Shown here: positions 38,769-52,887 of the stretch, one piece after another
Layout: each line of letters opens with the position of its first letter
How positions within the stretch are numbered: position 1 is the stretch's first letter
Assembly (NCBI GenBank): GCA_013397845.1
Contig: VZTG01005436.1
Coordinates: 973,018-1,037,017 of the forward strand
Direction of reading: 5' to 3'
Source: Melanocharis versteri
Taxonomy: Eukaryota; Chordata; Aves; Passeriformes; Melanocharitidae
DNA length: 64,000 bases
Made by a program: the position numbers and the translations under genes
The notes under the pieces: model-generated
Databases searched by the model: none
What the model was told of the DNA's origin: nothing
The model's input: only the letters and a program-made list of their open reading frames with translations

Positions 38769-40360
38769 TGTTGTGAATGGGTGTTCTAGGTCTCTCAAAG
38801 AATCACTAGCAAAGGTATTGGCTAAAGCAGGTTTAATAAAAAAGTGAGAGCACGATAAAGTTCGTTGTTAAGGTTCACTTTACTGCTGAACTACATAGTT
38901 AAAGCACACACAGAAAAATTGGACTAAAATCTAAAATCAATCAAACTAAAACCAGTCTAACATTATCTATGTAGAGGTTGGGGATGGGAAAAGGTTAAGG
39001 ATGGAAAAGGGTAAGGACAAAAAGGAATGAGTCACTGAGTCACAAAGTTCAGAGTAGACGCTTTTGCCAAACTTAGCTCCAGACTTGACCAATGGCTTAG
39101 GCCTCAAGTTTTATCAGCACTTAAACTTAACAGCACTTCATTGATAGCCTAATTTAAACAAGTTAAGAAGAGATTCTTTAGAATTTACAGTGAGCACAAC
39201 AGTAACTCGCAGGCCTAACTTACCTACGAACCTAATGTACTTACGAATTACAGAGATCAACACTCGCAGTGCACGTGTGTCCTGGTTTCGGCTAGGACAG
39301 AGTTCATTCTCTCACCGTTGCTGAGAGGGGCAGGGCCTAGAGGTGTGCGGCTGTGGCTGGGTCGCTGTTCTAGACCACACAGGTCATTATGGGGGGACGT
39401 GGTTCCAGGTGGAAGAAAACGTGAGTGCGTAGCGGAAACGGTGCTGTTTTGTTCCTTTTTTCCTGAGCAAAACGGCACCCAGAGCCCTTGGGGTGGTGCG
39501 ATGCAGAGCAGGGCAGTCAGTGCAAGCAGAGCAGTCAGTGCCGTGCCGACGATCCGGCTTGGAGGGTTTGTCCATCCTTGTTTCTCGTTGTCTTGGACTT
39601 GGGGAAGGAGGACACCAGCTGTGGGAGCGTCCACCGTACTGTCCTTTGTCTTGGGAAGAGCCACATAGCTGCTGGGCTACGGTAACATCCGCTATTTTGT
39701 CTTCATCTTGGTGGCCACGTGGAGCTGGGTGGGGGTGGTGAGCGCCTTTTTGTATGTAAATCACCTCTTTTATGCACTGCTGTTGTGAGTACTGTTTGCT
39801 GTTACTGTTTGTTTTCCTTATCTCATTGCTTTTTCTCTAGTAAATTGTTATCTCAACCCATAATCTCTGTCGTTTTGTCCCTTTCTTCCTGGAGGGGACT
39901 GGGGAGAAGAGAAGCAGCTGTTTGGTTTTAAACCACAACAATTTGCTGTAGTATATTCACAGCTGGCAGACACAGACTGAAGGAGTATGGACACATACCT
40001 GTGAAAAATTCCCCTTGTGTTCAGTGAAGTACTCATGTTGGATGCCTTTGCGTCATTTTGAAGGGTGAGGAGTTGAGCCTCGAGGAGTGGGGGTATCAGC
40101 TCAGGCTCCGTCGCTGGCTTTTGGCAGCGGTTCTACAAGTATAGTGAACTTCAGAATTTTCTCGCTTGAAGGAGTGTCCCGCTCAGAGGGAATTGCGGGC
40201 TGCAGCCCTCTGTGGTCCAGGAGAGCTCAGAGGGTCTCACTTAGAACCGCTGTTTATAGGGTTGCAAGAGAGTTTTCTTTTGTCACAGCAATTTTCCATC
40301 CTGGCCTAAATTCAGGTCAACAACTTTCTGTAAAAGTTCAATCATGAAAGTGGTGTTACA
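38769..40360 (-). mobile_element. Antisense LTR-like repeat, split by a younger LTR
   Basis: Read on the - strand, the flanks on either side of the 39278-39940 LTR look like one LTR. It starts near TGTAACACC (40360), has a TATA-like 'ccctataaacag' near 40255, has an ATTAAA at 38837-38832, and ends '...cccattcacaaca' at 38769. The two parts total about 930 bases. I could not find a matching target-site duplication, and family identity rests on LTR-like architecture only. It is a non-coding fossil. Confidence 0.5.
39278..39940 (+). mobile_element. Avian endogenous retrovirus solo LTR
   Basis: A 663-bp element starts TGTCCTGGTTTCGGCTAGGA and ends GGTTTTAAACCACAACA, giving TG...CA termini. Internally it has the typical avian LTR run 'gttatctcaacccataatc', then 'gtccctttcttcctgg', then a G-rich stretch before the end. 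No retroviral internal coding region flanks it, so it is a solo LTR. The five bases on each side (acgtg / atttg) do not match as a target-site duplication, so flanking change or recombination is possible. Several overlapping frames inside it (up to 135 codons) are not genes. Confidence 0.85.
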
Positions 40361-41706
40361 CTTGCATTTTTATACAGGCAAGAAAAACAGGTTTCCAAGA
40401 CTGTTCACTAAAAAGCAGGAGCTCATTAGCCAAAATTAGTTCCTGGGAGCACACAGTGTTTCTGATAAGCTCAAGGAGCTTAGCTGAGCTGTCATTCATC
40501 AAGGCCAAGGCCTAACGAGCATTTCTGAAATCATAGTGGGGACCAGTGTGAGGGGGGGAGGTACCACCACGTACACAGTAAAAGAGCTGCTGCTGGGACA
40601 AAGCCTAAAACTGCAGAAAGTACTGACAAACAGCAGGGAACTTCTATGTTTGTGGAGTTAGAGGGTTTCCTGCAGTAGATGTTGGTGTTGCGTTTGAGAC
40701 TGGATGCAGTGACTCCTCCAAACTGGCCTGGTGTTTATTAAAAGCCAGAAGAGCCTGGATGGAAGCTGGCAGGAAGAAACACTCAGCATCTCTGGTTCTG
40801 GTATTCTGCCAGGAAGTTTGTGAGAGGTTGCTTCACCTGCAGAACCACAAGGTGCACATGCTTTTCTGTTTAAAGTCAACATCTCAGCATCAAAAACTGG
40901 CATGGCCATCAAATGTAACCATTGGCAAGGGAGTTGTCAGCTTGTGAAGATTTTGTCTGTCCTTTGGAAAAGAAGCAGCATGCTAGACAACTAATGCACA
41001 TACAACTGTGAAATAGTTTGTCTCCCATTATAGATTAAAACAGGCAGTTTGTGCCACACGCAGGACTCTAATTTTGCCCTTGATTTCTTTCAGTGTGTGC
41101 TTTTCAGCTGGCCTGCTTCACATTTCACTGGAAGATGGTGTCTAAGACATCAACAAGACAACAGTCTAGAAATAGTAACTTCAACTGTCTCCAAAGTACC
41201 AGCCCAAAGAACAAGTGACTCTATGAAGAAACTATGGGGCAGTAACAAGCACACAAGTGAGAGACATGGCATAGGGATTAGAGACAATATTTAGATGTGG
41301 GCACTTATCTAAGAAGAGGGATATTTGTTGTCTCATGTTGAAAGACCACCTGAAGAGAGTGGGAGAAAAAAGGACTCTTAACTGGCTGGAAATCCGGGCA
41401 GGATTTTCAGCCCACTGGAGAGCATAGGATAATGCTCAGGCTTCTACTGAAAAGCTCTGCAATTGTTCAGTGTTCTTCAGCTTCTTTAGGTGAACCAACT
41501 TCTGTGCTAAACCAGAAAACTGACTCTACTGCTATCAAGGCCACTCTGATTCTGGTTAACTATATGCTGGTTCTAGTTAACTTTCACACCTGATAACCTG
41601 AGCTAGACAGAGGCTGACCACAAGTTTCACTTGTGGCCAGAGTTCACACTGGATGTAGATTTTGTGGAACTGGTGGATGATTTTGTTCCTACTGACTAGA
41701 CAGTCA

Positions 41707-41770
41707 CTCTGATCCTCATTACAAGCCTGAATGCAACCCTCTGATCCTCATTACAAGCCTGAATGCAACC
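41707..41770 (+). repeat. Perfect 32-bp tandem duplication
   Basis: Bases 41707-41738 and 41739-41770 are identical (each begins 'ctctgatcctcattacaagc' and ends 'gaatgcaacc'). Perfect identity implies a recent duplication, or possibly an assembly artefact. Confidence 0.95.
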
Positions 41771-42202
41771 AGCCCAAACACCACTGTCCTGCTGAAGAGG
41801 CAGAAGGGGTAAAGCAGAGAAATGGCCTATGGTCCTTGCCTTTCAGGGAGGCTGTTCTCCAAATGCATGAATGGGAAATGGCACCTCCAGCTGGCTCCTG
41901 CCCTTGTACAGACCACAAGCAAATTTCTCTTCAATCCTTAACCTTTGTATAGTGCCACGTCTTTCTTCCTTCTGTGGAAGTCAGGTATCTAGATATATTT
42001 AAGAATGAGGGTCTGGGTAAAGTGGTAACAACTAGGCAGACAAAAATGCTATCAGTATGTAAATGAAACCACATTCTCTCTCTTTCTCTTTCTCCTGTCT
42101 TCTCTTGCACTCTGAGCTTGGATAGGAAAACTGCTTTTTCTATCAATCATAAAAGCTGAATTCAAAACACTTTACAACAACATAAGGAAAGATGAAGCTT
42201 AC

Positions 42203-42321
42203 TGGAAATATTCAAGAACTACCTGGATGCAGGCCTGTGCCACGTGCTCTAGGATGACCCTGCTTGAGCAGGGAGGTTGGACTCACTGTGGTCCCCACCA
42301 ACCTGACCCATTCTGTGACTC
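42203..42321 (+). mobile_element. CR1 LINE 3' tail fragment
   Basis: A short CR1 end in + orientation: 'attcaagaactacctggat', 'gtgctctaggatgaccctg', 'gagcagggaggttggact', and 'cattctgtgactc' at the 3' end. It is intergenic. Confidence 0.9.
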
Positions 42322-45300
42322 ATACAGTTTCTATGTGTGATGAAGAAGTCTATCACAGATGTAACTTCATAAGCTCACTTGATTGCAAGATACATGCCTT
42401 TTTAAACATGGCATTTCAAATCATTAGAACTGCTCAAATTCTCCACACCCTTATATAAAGCTAAATTCATTCTAACATTAAATCCTTAGGGGGAAAAAAA
42501 AAAGGAAAAGAAAAAGAAAAATTCATGCTCAGTGTTAAGGATAGGCCAATGCTTGAGAGAACGTGTTCAAATTTGAAGGCGGTATATTTATTATCATATT
42601 TTCTAAACACATAATAGAAAATCAGAAAGCCAGTGACAGAAAGGAAATGGAAATATGCTCCAGTATAGAGAATACCCAATGAGCATTAACTTTATCCTAT
42701 AGTGACACCATGAGGAAAAAAATAATAGACCACACTAATTTAAAAAATGCAATAGATGCAGTGCAGTCTTCATTCTTCCACTTGTGATTATTGGATAATG
42801 ATAATTGCTAGGCTGCAGAATGTCAAGCTTGGGCATGTCCTAAGCAAAAATATCCTAATGATTAGCCTAATAGCCTAATAGTTGAGGCTAGCACTACTTC
42901 TTTCTTGAATTAATGTTGCAAAGACTAATATTTTTTTCTTTAATTTACCTTCCAGACAGTATGTAAGTCTATAAAAGCATCAGTGATGGATTAAATGAAC
43001 AATTCTGCATTGGAATTGAGTGAATCTACTGAAACATACAAGTGTCTGGGAATGCTGTGCATGAGTGGATGTTAATATAAAAAGATGTGAGATCATTCAC
43101 CATGGCCATCTCTCTGTCACAGCCATTACATTTAACTCAGTTATACTTACATAAAACTTGAAGACTTAACTAAGCTAAGTACCTCAAAAACCTGGAAAAT
43201 TGAACTGATTGTTACAAGTAGTAGGGAAAAGAGACTATTAAGGTGCCAACATTATCCCCAGCTCCTGATGTGGCAGGAAAGCCCTTTGGTGACAAGTACC
43301 TAAGTAATTCCAGCTGGTGATACATACAGCCGTCTCCATAGACAAAGAAAAAGATATTCTGGCCAATCTGACTTTGGGGATATCTGTTTCCCAGCCAGAA
43401 GTCTAGTCTTTGCATGATGCAACCTGGAAGGAAACAAAAATATGAGTATCTGTTGCACCTGAAGGTACAGATCACCTGTGTTCAGTACTACACATCCTAA
43501 AGCCAGTCTCATCGGAAGGTGTAAAGATTTAGAGATCAAATTACACAGTACAAGAATAAAATTCTTCCTGATCTGAAGATGACCAACAAAACCTCTGAAT
43601 CCTAGCATTTCATTACAATCCCTCCTCTAGAGCAGACTTATGCAGACCTGAGGTTGCGTAAGAGAGAGAGGCTGCATATCAGAGAGTCTCTGAAGTTCCT
43701 TTCTGTACATATTTTTAGGTGAGACATGTAAAGCAAGGAAATAAAGATCTTAGCTTTATAATAACCCATTACATTTGAAGCACACAGAACATCTGGAAGC
43801 ATTTAAGCAGAAACAGAATGTTTTCCTGAGATGTTTGTTTAGACTCCATTTTGCATAGAGATGTAGGAATTAAGAGCTAATTCCTTTGTTTTATATGATT
43901 TTACAAGGTTGTTTTAGATCAAAATATGATAATAAATCAAATTAATTTAAGACATCCAAAGTTCATGTACTGACAATGATGCAAAAATAAAATCATAAGC
44001 AAAACAATTAGAAATCTGTCAGTAACATTTGCCAAAACCAGTCTCAAAAAAACACAGCAGTCAGAAACGCCTAGAAAAATCCTGTGGTGCTCACAGTAGA
44101 CTCTACTTTTACATATAACTTCAAATCTGCCATTCCACTGTTTTCCTCAGGACTGACTTCAGGTCAGTATTTGCCTCTGTCACTTCTTTAAAAACACCAG
44201 AACTGCCATGATTCACATCTTTTTGGAAATTTCTCATTTTTTCAAGGTGTGATGAATTGTACCAGGTGTGATTCAAAGGACTCTTCATCTTATCTGTTGC
44301 AGACAAATGCCTATTTATCATTTGGACTGGGTGATTCAAAATTCTTTAGTTTGAACAAATGCATCCTTGCTACCTGTTCTGTTAAGATTATCAATTTCCA
44401 ACGCCATATTTCCAACATCATATTTCCGAACTGTGTCACTATTATCAAAGGAATAAGCTTCTTTTTGTTAATTACATAGGTTTAATATTAATCTCTCATT
44501 TGCTTTCCTTATTAGTATTTCATTCCTTGGTGTAAAAACCCTTATCAGTTGCTCTTATACTTCATAATTTGCACTCTAAAATATTATACACGTCATCTCT
44601 TAATATATTTGTCTGTGTTGCACTGCAGCTTCTACACCTTTTTTAAAGGGATGTCATGTAAGATAACATCTCATTCAGCAGGTTTAGTGGTGTGGTGGCT
44701 TTTTTCACATCTGTGGAACTGTGACTTCTTGGACCCCTTCCAAAGCTTTCCAGCTTTAACACATCCTACATTACATCTGTGCTCCCAACCATGTCAAAAT
44801 TTATTTGCTGGAATTATTCCAAATCTGTAACTCCCTGATCAAGGTGATACCCTGTTATACAAGGAATATGCAAGCAGAGTACAATCAATGACACCTGGAA
44901 AACTGATAATTTTTTACACCTTGAAATTGGTTTCATAATAAAGATTTCATAAAGGTTTGCTTTTCAAGAATGTCTCTGCTGATCCAAAGCCAAATATGTG
45001 GGTGCTTTTTATCTCGCTGTAGTTGATTTAACTTGTAAAAGGAGACTTAACTTCCTTTCCATAGTTCCTCTCAATTACATAAACATTCCTGTGAGCCAGC
45101 CAGTAAGAGTTTATGACAGATTTAGAGCTGCTTGGTGATAATTTATGAGTATTTTATGTTGGCCTGATTACTGAAATGTTTGCTATATGGCTTCATTTAT
45201 TTAGTGTAACAAGAATTTGTCGGGAAAAAAACAACTCTGGAAGGGAAGCATAGATTAAGGTACCCAGTTTTCAAACTCTGCTCAGTCCTTAAAGAATGCC

Positions 45301-48300
45301 AGAATTATTTGAACATCCTGTTCAACATAGCCTCTAAAATCAGCTTAGAGAACGAAAAAACAAAGTCCACGAATCTGCAAGAGCAAACCTTGTATTTTAA
45401 ACGGTAAGCGAAAAGTGCTTAACTGCTAAAAAAAGTGCTGCTTCTGCCAGTCACCACAAAACCACCAGCACTACAGTTACACCTTGAATGTGCCACTGCT
45501 GCTGGACTCTCTGTGCTACTGATCTCTGTCAGTGGTTGCTCAAATCTTGTCTTCACTTTCTGTGGGGAAGAATTTTTGCAGTCCTCCCTTTGGACTAAGT
45601 CCTTGGGTTACAATACCTAATTCAGATGTCCTCTCTTTGAAGTTCTGACTGGGTTTATGAACATCTCTTTTTTTCCCTTCAAGGAATTTCAGCAGCTATG
45701 AACAGTCAATTTAGAAATAACAAAAAAAAAAAAATCTCATTTTCAATAGAAAAAACATTTTGTTAGAACTCAAATGTTGCACAAAACACATTCTAAACAG
45801 AAGACACTCAAGTTCCAAGCCCCTTGCTTCCTGTCATAGGTATTAATTCCAATTTAGACATCCAACCTATGATATATCCTTTCTCACAAAGTCAAGACCT
45901 CTTGTATTTGCTGCTAACTGCTCAAAGTATTCACTGTGATCAGGTTCTCATTTTCCAAATGAGAAACAAAATAAACACATTGGCAGATACGTAACAACCC
46001 TAAAGTAATTTCTAACCCATCATAGAACTCAAATAAAGAGCAAAATAAGTAAAGCAAAATGGAGGGACAAGCTGCATGAGCTGGAATCACTGTGGTTTAA
46101 TTTTTGAAAAGGAGATGTAATTTGTATGCAAAATAAAAATAAATATAGAAAGGATTATCATTTTCAGAGAACATGATCTTAATTTCCTAAATTTGTATTT
46201 TAGCAAAAAACCAGCTATATGATGCAAAACACATAAATGTAACAGCTTGTTAAAGATCACTCTTTTTTTTTGCTATTACATGCTGAAGAAACCAGAGAGA
46301 TCCAGAACACAAACTGAGAAAATGTTCCATTCCACAGAGTCACTTTGTGATAAAAAAACAAGAACAGTGAAGTCCAACTTCGCTGCAGTGAGTCTTCCCC
46401 TAACACTACCAATACTAGAACCCTGAACAGTGGAACCCTCATTTGAAGGAAGGTTGACATAAGTAATTAAGGACTAAATATGAGATGTAATGAGTAGTAC
46501 AGGAGCTTGAGAAACTGCAACACATAAAGAGGTCACAGCTAGGGGAAGCTTAAGAGGAAAAGTAGATCATAACTCAAGGAATGGACTTTCTTTCTATAGC
46601 CACCAAAAGTTTAACCCTTTGAACAAAGATATTTCTGGGAAAAGGAGATAAAACAGTCAAATTGGTACACTCATAGTGTATTGCCACCTGCTGTGTTTAA
46701 TATGTTTTTAACCAAATTTAAATGATCAAGATATGCTGTGAAGAAAATTCCAGGTCACATGAAGTTCAGTTGAATTGTACCTATCTCTGGCAGGTATTCA
46801 CTGATACAATCTCATAGTGAAAAACAAACAATTCTTCCACAAGTGCAGCTTGGCCCCTCAACCATTCCTTTGAATGAATGTGTACCCATAAGATCTTCCT
46901 CAAACACAGTGCTCCAGACTACAAAAAACCAGCTGCTGAGCCAAAACAACAATTTAATAGCTGAATCCTTGATACTGCAGAAAGAATTTTTTAAAAAGTA
47001 GTATCTGCTCTATAATTTTTGAAGTGGAAGAACTACAACTCCTTGGCTTTGATAAATTCAGAGTGAAACATCTGCAAGACATTAAAACATCTCTTTAAAT
47101 ATTTTTCAAACTCAGACACATTCAGGTAACCTTTTTTCATGCTATTGTTAAACATATTCTCAAATAGAGGTAAAATTTAAGCAACATTTCTTCTGTTCAA
47201 ACTCTTGGAAACTGTTCCTCCTCCTATTTCCTAGTTCTGAAATTTAAGTCACATATTGGTAAGACCACACATTTTCTCCAATATCTCAGCTGGAAATATA
47301 AAACATATAATTACTATCCTGTACTGAATATAAATAAACTCCACAGCACCATTTAAGAAATCGTGCAAATACACTGAAAAAATTAGGAGCTACCAGCTTC
47401 CGTAAATATATCTTACCTCACTGTGTAGATGCTGAGTGTTCAACCATCATGACATGATTATTGGCTTCAGGCCGGATTCTTCAGATCAAAATGTTTGATT
47501 TGTATTTAGAGACAGATTTCCACTGGCCTATGCCTATGTCTGTTCATTCATCTATTCTCTACTAAAAAAGATTCTAAGCATTTACAAGTCTCACATTAAA
47601 AATATGCTATTCCTCTCAGGTATTATTTCAGGGCTATTAAACCAAAAGTATATTTTTCAGTCTTTCCTTAATCTTTTTTTTCCTACACTACTTCTGCCAA
47701 GGGGCTTATAAACAACAGCCAATACTGATCATAAAATTAAATTACAGGATGAATTTAAGTGGTTATAACTGGGAAGCACAAAAAGAAATGTTGTCATTGT
47801 TACTCTGGGACAGGAAAACTTGCTCTCAAAACATGTCAAGACTAAGATTTCTTAGCACTGAAGAAAGAGCTTGAACCAGCAGGCTACAAAGTCTTATCAA
47901 CCGAAATACTGACTCTAATTAGGAAGAGGAATGTGAACAGTTATTACTATCTTTGGAGGATATGGCAGGCAAATAATATGATTTTTAGAACTAAAAGAAA
48001 ACACTGCTATCATGTGCTAGAAAGTACTATAGAAAAGTGCTATAGAAATTATATTTTCTGTACAATTACAGAGAAGAATTAGAAGGGTCTAATGCTTAGG
48101 AAAGTAACATAAAAGGTATTTTAAATATCAAGCATACTTAGTGTGAATTTATGCATTAGAAATAACACATGCTTTACCTAAGAAGCATCATGTTTACTTT
48201 TGAAGAGTTTGAATGGGTAAACTGTCTTTGCCTCATTTTGAGTCATTTTAAACATCATGATTTTCAAAACTCATCGGAGTTCATATATTATTAGAGAAAC

Positions 48301-51300
48301 TGAACAATAAAACTGAAAAATAAATCAGAGACACAAATAAATTGAAGGAAACTAATACAGTAAGAAATTAAAAACACCACATAAACACATGGAATCTAAT
48401 TGTGGCATCCTAAGTAGTACTCAGAGGATGCCTCTTGAGTACAGAACAAGAATCCTCTCTAGCCTGAAGGACATGAATCTAACCATTCTCAGAGCACTTC
48501 TCCTATGTACAACATATGGTTTGTTAAATGGAAACAAGCACAGGAAGCTAATTTGTTCTGTAAACAGTCAGGCCCCAAGAGAGAAACTGCCTATTGAAAC
48601 ACTTATACGATACTTTAGCTTTCTCATCCTGCTGAACAAACACACACAGGCAGCCTAAATAGTTCTAGTCCCATTATCACCCCGTTGTGCTATATCCCTC
48701 AAGTGTAACTGTAGGAGATGATATAGGAAGTGATGAAGCTGTCAATGACACATGCAGACTGAAAATCTTACTCCTTTATACTCTTTCAGGATGCACCCTA
48801 ACAGTCTCAGCCCAGGCTTCTATTAAATCTAGTTGCAAGGTTTCTCATAAAAAACCCTCCTAGAAGAAAGTAGTGCAGTGAATTAATCTGGAAGAAAAGC
48901 CTCCTAAAACCCAAGAAAAGCCAGCATCCGTGCTCCAAACCCACTGGACCCCACCTCTGAGAAAAAAGCCCACACCAACATAGACACAGATAGCAGCACA
49001 GCCCATAACAGCTTTGGAAGTCCTGAAAAACACAATCGATCTACTGTCAATCTACTGCAGAGTTCCTGCCACAAACAAGCTTGGTCTCAGCTTAACATCT
49101 TCCTGCATAATTGGCAGAGCCAGTGACTGTGTCTGACTGCGCCCCATTCCTAGTTTGAAAGAACAAAGTGAAATTGAGCACAGAAAAAGAAAAAAAAATA
49201 TCGTACCTGAAGTGTTCAGAGTATCTGGCACCCTCCCTGTTCTCCAAACAGTAAAGGTCATTTGGCTTCTGCTTTTCTTGGAATCACAACAGAAATAAGG
49301 TGTCCCAAGTCCTCAGAGCTCTTGGGCATCACCATCACCATCTATGAACCCAAATAAATGTATGCCTCCATAGTAGACACAAGGATGAGGAAAGCACAAG
49401 GTGGACAAATACACCTGAGGGCTCCCAAGGCTGACTTTTCCACTCCTTGGCGTTACCACAGAGTCTGTACTTGCTAGGAAGGAGAAAGGGCAACCAAGCA
49501 GTTCTAAAGGGGGCTATGTTCTACTAGCAATTGCAAAAGCATACCTGAATTCTCTGCGATCTGCTGGTATTCTGGATTTACTGGCTTCTTGAAGATGAGG
49601 GCAAGTAGCCTCCCTGCAATGTTCTGTTCCAGGAGGGCAGAAGAAACCACCCGAGTCAGAGTTTCTCAGCCTGGCTTTCCCCGGAAACCTGCAAGCGCAT
49701 CAGCTTCTGCAAAACACCTCGGGAGAGCAGTGAAAAGGACACAGACTCTGTTGTGGCTAGATACAAACTGGGGAACTGGGCCCCATACAGAGACTTCGCT
49801 GAATTTAAAAATTGTAAAAAAACCCTCAAAACACCGATTTGCACAGAGTTCTGAAATTGGGAGTTTAACTGCATAATTTTCAAAAGGAAGCAAAATAATT
49901 TGGGGTGGGGGATATTCCTCTACTGGCAACAAGTTACCAGGTCCAGTTCTAACCCCACATTCCAGCACTACAAGAAATTTATATGGAAAAACTTCGGGCA
50001 CTCAGTGCACAGTTCTATTTCAAACAACTGTGTAAGATAAGAGAGGGGGAATGGTACACTTTAAGGCAGTACAAAGCATCCTCTTGAACAGCTGTGTCAC
50101 ACATGGGTACGATTCCCAAGGAGAGAGAAAAAAGAGATATGTGAAGGAGCTGTAGGTCTAATTGACAGAGTGAAGAGACTCAAAACTTCTACAGAAACTG
50201 ATAGGCATGGTTAACAGGAAGTATACAAATTGTTTACACAAAAGCATATTATAATTTCAGTTATAGAACTAGACAAAATTGGCAATGCTCATTAGTTAAA
50301 TTTCAACGTAGACTGATTCATTTTGATCTGATATTAAAAAATATAATGGAAGCACTAATGTTCAATCTACACGAAAACTGCTTTTGGCCAAATTCTCTTT
50401 TGTTTCCTTTACAATACATGTAACATCGAAGAGAACAGCCAAATCTGATGATACAGCAAGATTTATTTTTTTATTACAGTAAACTGTCTTCTTAAATATT
50501 TTAAATTGAAGAAGTTGCTTTCCTGGCTCCTATTTTAATGATTTTTCACTTGAAATTTTTCATACTTTTCCCGCAGATCAGATCTATTCTTTGGCTCTTC
50601 AGATATTTTCATCACTATTTCACTTCTTCCACCTCAGTTTCAAATACTTACAGCCAACTCCATACTTTTACATACGTGAATGCAACCATCCCAACATCAC
50701 CTTCTGTGAAGAACAGCTTCCTCAGTTCCAGCAACAAGTACAATGCTGCTGTGCTGTCATTCTTCCAGAACATCCAGGAATGTAGTATTTATCTCACATT
50801 TCTTCAAGTTTCTGTGCTATTTGCTTCCTACTCACTTCAAAATTGCAATTGTCTCTGAACTCTGCTCATGCACCATTTGCTTTCTGCATTAAACTGTGAT
50901 CAGTTTTTTTTCTTATCATCAGAATTTCATTAGTGTTCTCAGAGAACTTTCTGCCCTGGTTCTTCATGGGAAATATTTTTCCTGTACCTTTTAACCTGGT
51001 TGGGTCTCTAAGTCCAGCCCGACAGGATCCTAAGCAGTAAGGACAGCGCAGTCTCTGGGATAGAAGGATACTGGCTAAGAGAAGCTTCCTGCTCCTTGGA
51101 TCTTCAGCTACTCAGGGGGTACTGATGGGCACTCTACAAACTGGACACTAGAAGCAACTCTGTCCTGAACACTACGGGACATGTTCCAAGACTCGGGTTT
51201 CCCTCTGTTTCCTTTTTCCTCCACACCCATATTTAACACTGTTGCTCACCTGTCAAAGCACTATTAATGCAATTTGTAAAGCAGCACTATGTTTAGATCG

Positions 51301-51394
51301 AAAACAAAACCACAATAAAAGATGCAGCACCCTCACTCCACCCCAGGTATAAAAAAACTGACTCAGGAATTCAAATTCGTTTACAACTTTGGCC

Positions 51395-52887
51395 AATATT
51401 GCCTGGATCACCCTTTATTAAGTACTGTACATATTTGGAATACAAAACATCGTGGTCTTTTCTATTGAATTTCTTCTCTTTACATTTCTGCCAGCAGTAC
51501 CTTGATTATACTGACCCGTATTCAACAGCACCTTAGAAAGAGTAGAATTTCAAGTTGGAAAAGAGGAAAAACTGGTGATTGTCAAAACCAGGGAAATACT
51601 AAGAATGCCTATTAAATTTTATGAAATGCACAAAAAAAATACTAAAAGTAAAAATTTCATTATTCAGTACCAGTTGAGATACTTGCTACAGTACTTTTTA
51701 CAATCAAGTAGTTAGACAGTGTCCTACTGCCAGCTACAAAAAAATGAAAATCATATTAATGTTTGTGCAGTTGCTCATAGCAGTTGAGAGGCAATTGAAT
51801 AGAAAAATGCCTACTAGGTACCAAATAAAACATTGCTACCCAATTACTCAGAAAACATTTGTCACGTACAATTAGTACAAAACAGTGATATTTCTACCCT
51901 ATATTGAATCTACAGATAGGCTGTAAAAATTACAAAAAAAAAACCAAACATTAAAAAAACATAAAATCACATATTACCAGGCAAGAGATCAACTGGGCAT
52001 AGAATCCCATGTAAACAAAGCTGACAACAGTAAAGTGTCTCCATAGTATAAACTAGATGTTATTTCCAAAAGAAAAATCCTTAAAATTCACACCTTCTTA
52101 TAATTTTCAATACATTACTTTTAAGGAAATGAGAATTTCCATTCTCATTTTAGCTGGTTAGCTGTACTCATCCTTTGAGTGGAAATGTGGCACAGTCTCT
52201 TCCACTTCAATGACAATATTGAATTTTAGATTTTGCCTTGAGAAAAGAAGACTCAGGATGTTCTCCTTAACAGGAACAGCTCATACATGTTACGGTGCAC
52301 TTCATCTCCACAGGTTTGAAGCACGAAGGTTCTTAGTGCAAGTGGGAGGCACAGCTGCTGTAAACTGAACATCTACTCAATTTGGTTTGAACGTCAAGCA
52401 TTAACATGGCTGGTTTCATTTTCCAGATAAAGAATGCCTCTGCTTCTTCCCATTCCGTACTAAATGAAAAACCTTGCATCGCACCAAAACAAAAAGGTTT
52501 CTTTGCATCTTACACGGTTGTGTTCATGGCTAGAGAGCATTTAGCCATCAGCCTTAGCATAAAATATAATTTCAAAGTATTACACTATTATTCTTTCTTC
52601 GCTGCTATTAATATTAATTTCAATTAATTTGCATAAATCTTAATATAATTTTCTCACAAAATTGGAAGCAACATAATTAAGATGCAAATCAAGATTTGAG
52701 GATTATAATAATGCTTATTAAAAACAAGATTAAATGCAAGTTCATTTGAAAAAACATGCATGAAAGTACATAAATATACATGAATACAACAATTAAATAT
52801 AATTCACAGCTTAATGACTGTCAGACAAAGCAGAATTTTCTTTCCAGCTTGAAAAATTAGTTATCTTTGCAGTGTTCAGCCCATTAA
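51395..52887 (-). other. APAF1: APAF1 3' UTR (inferred extent)
   Basis: Sequence after the APAF1 stop on the - strand. The first convincing AATAAA on this strand lies at 51419-51414. Downstream there is a T-run and a G/T-rich 'ggggtggagtgagggtg', so cleavage probably falls near 51,395-51,400. This gives a UTR of about 1.5 kb. It is AU-rich with A-runs and contains no other recognised element. Confidence 0.55.
51414..51419 (-). terminator. APAF1: Probable APAF1 polyadenylation signal
   Basis: AATAAA on the - strand ('cttaataaagggtg'), with G/U-rich sequence 50-70 bases downstream. It is the first canonical hexamer after the stop codon. Confidence 0.55.

Larger units (their letters stand above)
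37426..51394. other. Intergenic region between convergent ANKS1B and APAF1
   Basis: 14 kb with no supported gene. It contains purine-rich unique sequence (37.9-38.8 kb), the LTR complex (38.77-40.36 kb), a 32-bp tandem duplication (41707-41770), a CR1 tail (42203-42321) and small A-tracts (42491, 45721). Otherwise it is AT-rich unique DNA. Open frames in it are short and show no recognisable domain. Confidence 0.75.

Noticed and set aside
39257..39764. Several frames of 65-135 codons on both strands
   Set aside because: They lie within the LTR, which is non-coding. They do not resemble retroviral proteins.
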